This document shows positions 63,777 through 64,000 of a stretch of 64,000 bases of DNA, one piece after another (positions within the stretch are counted from its first letter, which is position 1; each line of letters opens with the position of its first letter). The notes beneath the pieces were generated by a model, which was not told where the DNA came from, did not search any database, and saw nothing but the letters and a program-made list of their open reading frames with translations. This stretch comes from a bacterium (GTDB taxonomy: Bacteria; Bacillota; Clostridia; Lachnospirales; Lachnospiraceae). The stretch covers positions 17,328 through 81,327 of the forward strand of contig JAUNJY010000012.1 in assembly GCA_030535455.1 (NCBI GenBank), written 5' to 3'. The translations under genes and the position numbers were made by a program.

Positions 63777-63932
63777 ATGAAAAAAACTTGGAATGCGCCT
63801 ATGATGGAGGAGTTAAGCATTACTGCAACAGCTAATGGTATCGACGTAACAGCTGATCCAGATGGATCATATGTTGATGTTCTTACTCCATGTGGTTGGA
63901 AACATGTAGCATTACGTGGATCATGTAAATAG
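63777..63932 (+). CDS. probable lasso peptide precursor, 51 residues
   Basis: AAAGGAG (63761-63767) precedes ATG by nine bases. The leader begins MKKTWNAPMMEELSITATA, fitting the lasso leader pattern (aromatic-x-x-P, then a leucine, then a threonine near the cut). The rest has G21, aspartates at 23, 27, 29 and 34, and a C-terminal VLTPCGWKHVALRGSCK with two cysteines. Possible rings are G21 to D29 (nine residues) or N20 to D27 (eight; T18 would then be the usual -2 threonine). The core, 31-32 residues, is longer than most known lasso peptides. It is downstream of the cyclase, with its own promoter and terminator. Confidence 0.75.
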   Translation: MKKTWNAPMMEELSITATANGIDVTADPDGSYVDVLTPCGWKHVALRGSCK

Positions 63933-63945
63933 GTAAAATTGTGAG

Positions 63946-63986
63946 AAGGAGCTGTCGCACTAAATAATTAGTGCGGCAGCTCCTTT
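63946..63986 (+). terminator. very strong terminator after the precursor gene
   Basis: AAGGAGCTGTCGCACTAA pairs with TTAGTGCGGCAGCTCCTT around AUAA: 18 bp with one G-U, followed by TTTT. It would end most precursor transcripts, allowing more precursor than enzyme mRNA. Confidence 0.9.
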
Positions 63987-64000
63987 TCAATTTCTGGAAA

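Noticed and set aside
63891-63932. Core peptide beginning at Cys39 (T37 as the -2 threonine)
   Set aside because: The 13 residues after P38 contain no Asp or Glu, so no lasso ring could form; a longer core is required.

Overview
The window reads as chromosomal DNA of a low-GC, Gram-positive anaerobe, most likely a Lachnospiraceae or Clostridium cluster XIVa relative. This is inferred from A/T-rich codon use, strong AGGAGG-type ribosome sites, a T-box leader, many Rho-independent terminators, and gene types common in that family: an FtsA-like protein of about 700 residues, the ACT/UPF0210 pair, a YgiQ radical SAM protein, RecU, and InlB-repeat surface proteins. Almost everything lies on the + strand. 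Exceptions are a partial 5'-3' exonuclease gene at the left edge, tRNA-Leu(CAA), and one metallophosphoesterase.

Positions 1-31 kb are mostly housekeeping. They hold a cell-wall amidase, an orphan zinc-finger anti-sigma-like protein, polA-coaE-ftsA-like, a YycJ-type hydrolase, the ACT/UPF0210 pair, a large exported beta-helix/InlB-repeat/Ig-like protein, a T-box-controlled cstA, the dipeptidase PepD, an LCP ligase, an M23 peptidase, and a small alarmone synthetase. A translation and RNA-modification run follows (RsmF-like, RsuA-like, HAD, YgiQ, RluA-like), then recU and proC. Two GC-richer, hairpin-rich intergenic elements (about 9.26-9.38 kb and 30.94-31.06 kb) share short motifs and are not explained by any gene.

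Positions 32-34 kb carry a frameshifted acyltransferase and a convergent metallophosphoesterase. From 34.47 to 55.62 kb, closely packed + strand genes form a long polysaccharide operon. It contains a BY-kinase-like ATPase with an altered Walker A, an exported NEW3/CARDB-like protein, and a Wzz/YveK-like modulator. It also has seven GT2 glycosyltransferases, TagA/WecG-, GT14-, GT39- and GT-D-type transferases, ManC, a Wzy-like polymerase, a Wzx-like flippase, two pyruvyl-transferase-family proteins and an iron-sulfur F420-dehydrogenase-beta-like protein. No initiating phosphoglycosyltransferase is visible. Two GH5 glycosidases follow directly: a lipoprotein with a large insertion in its barrel, and a leaderless protein with long C-terminal modules. 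They may trim or release the polymer.

The right end (60.0-64 kb) is a ribosomal peptide cluster of lasso type: a nucleotidyltransferase (NTP_transf_5), a B2 leader peptidase, an asparagine-synthase-like cyclase, and a 51-residue precursor gene at 63777-63932. The precursor has its own promoter, a 5' hairpin and a strong terminator. Its core is long and contains two cysteines, and no B1 (RRE) gene is visible before the window ends. This cluster is the best candidate here for an undescribed product.
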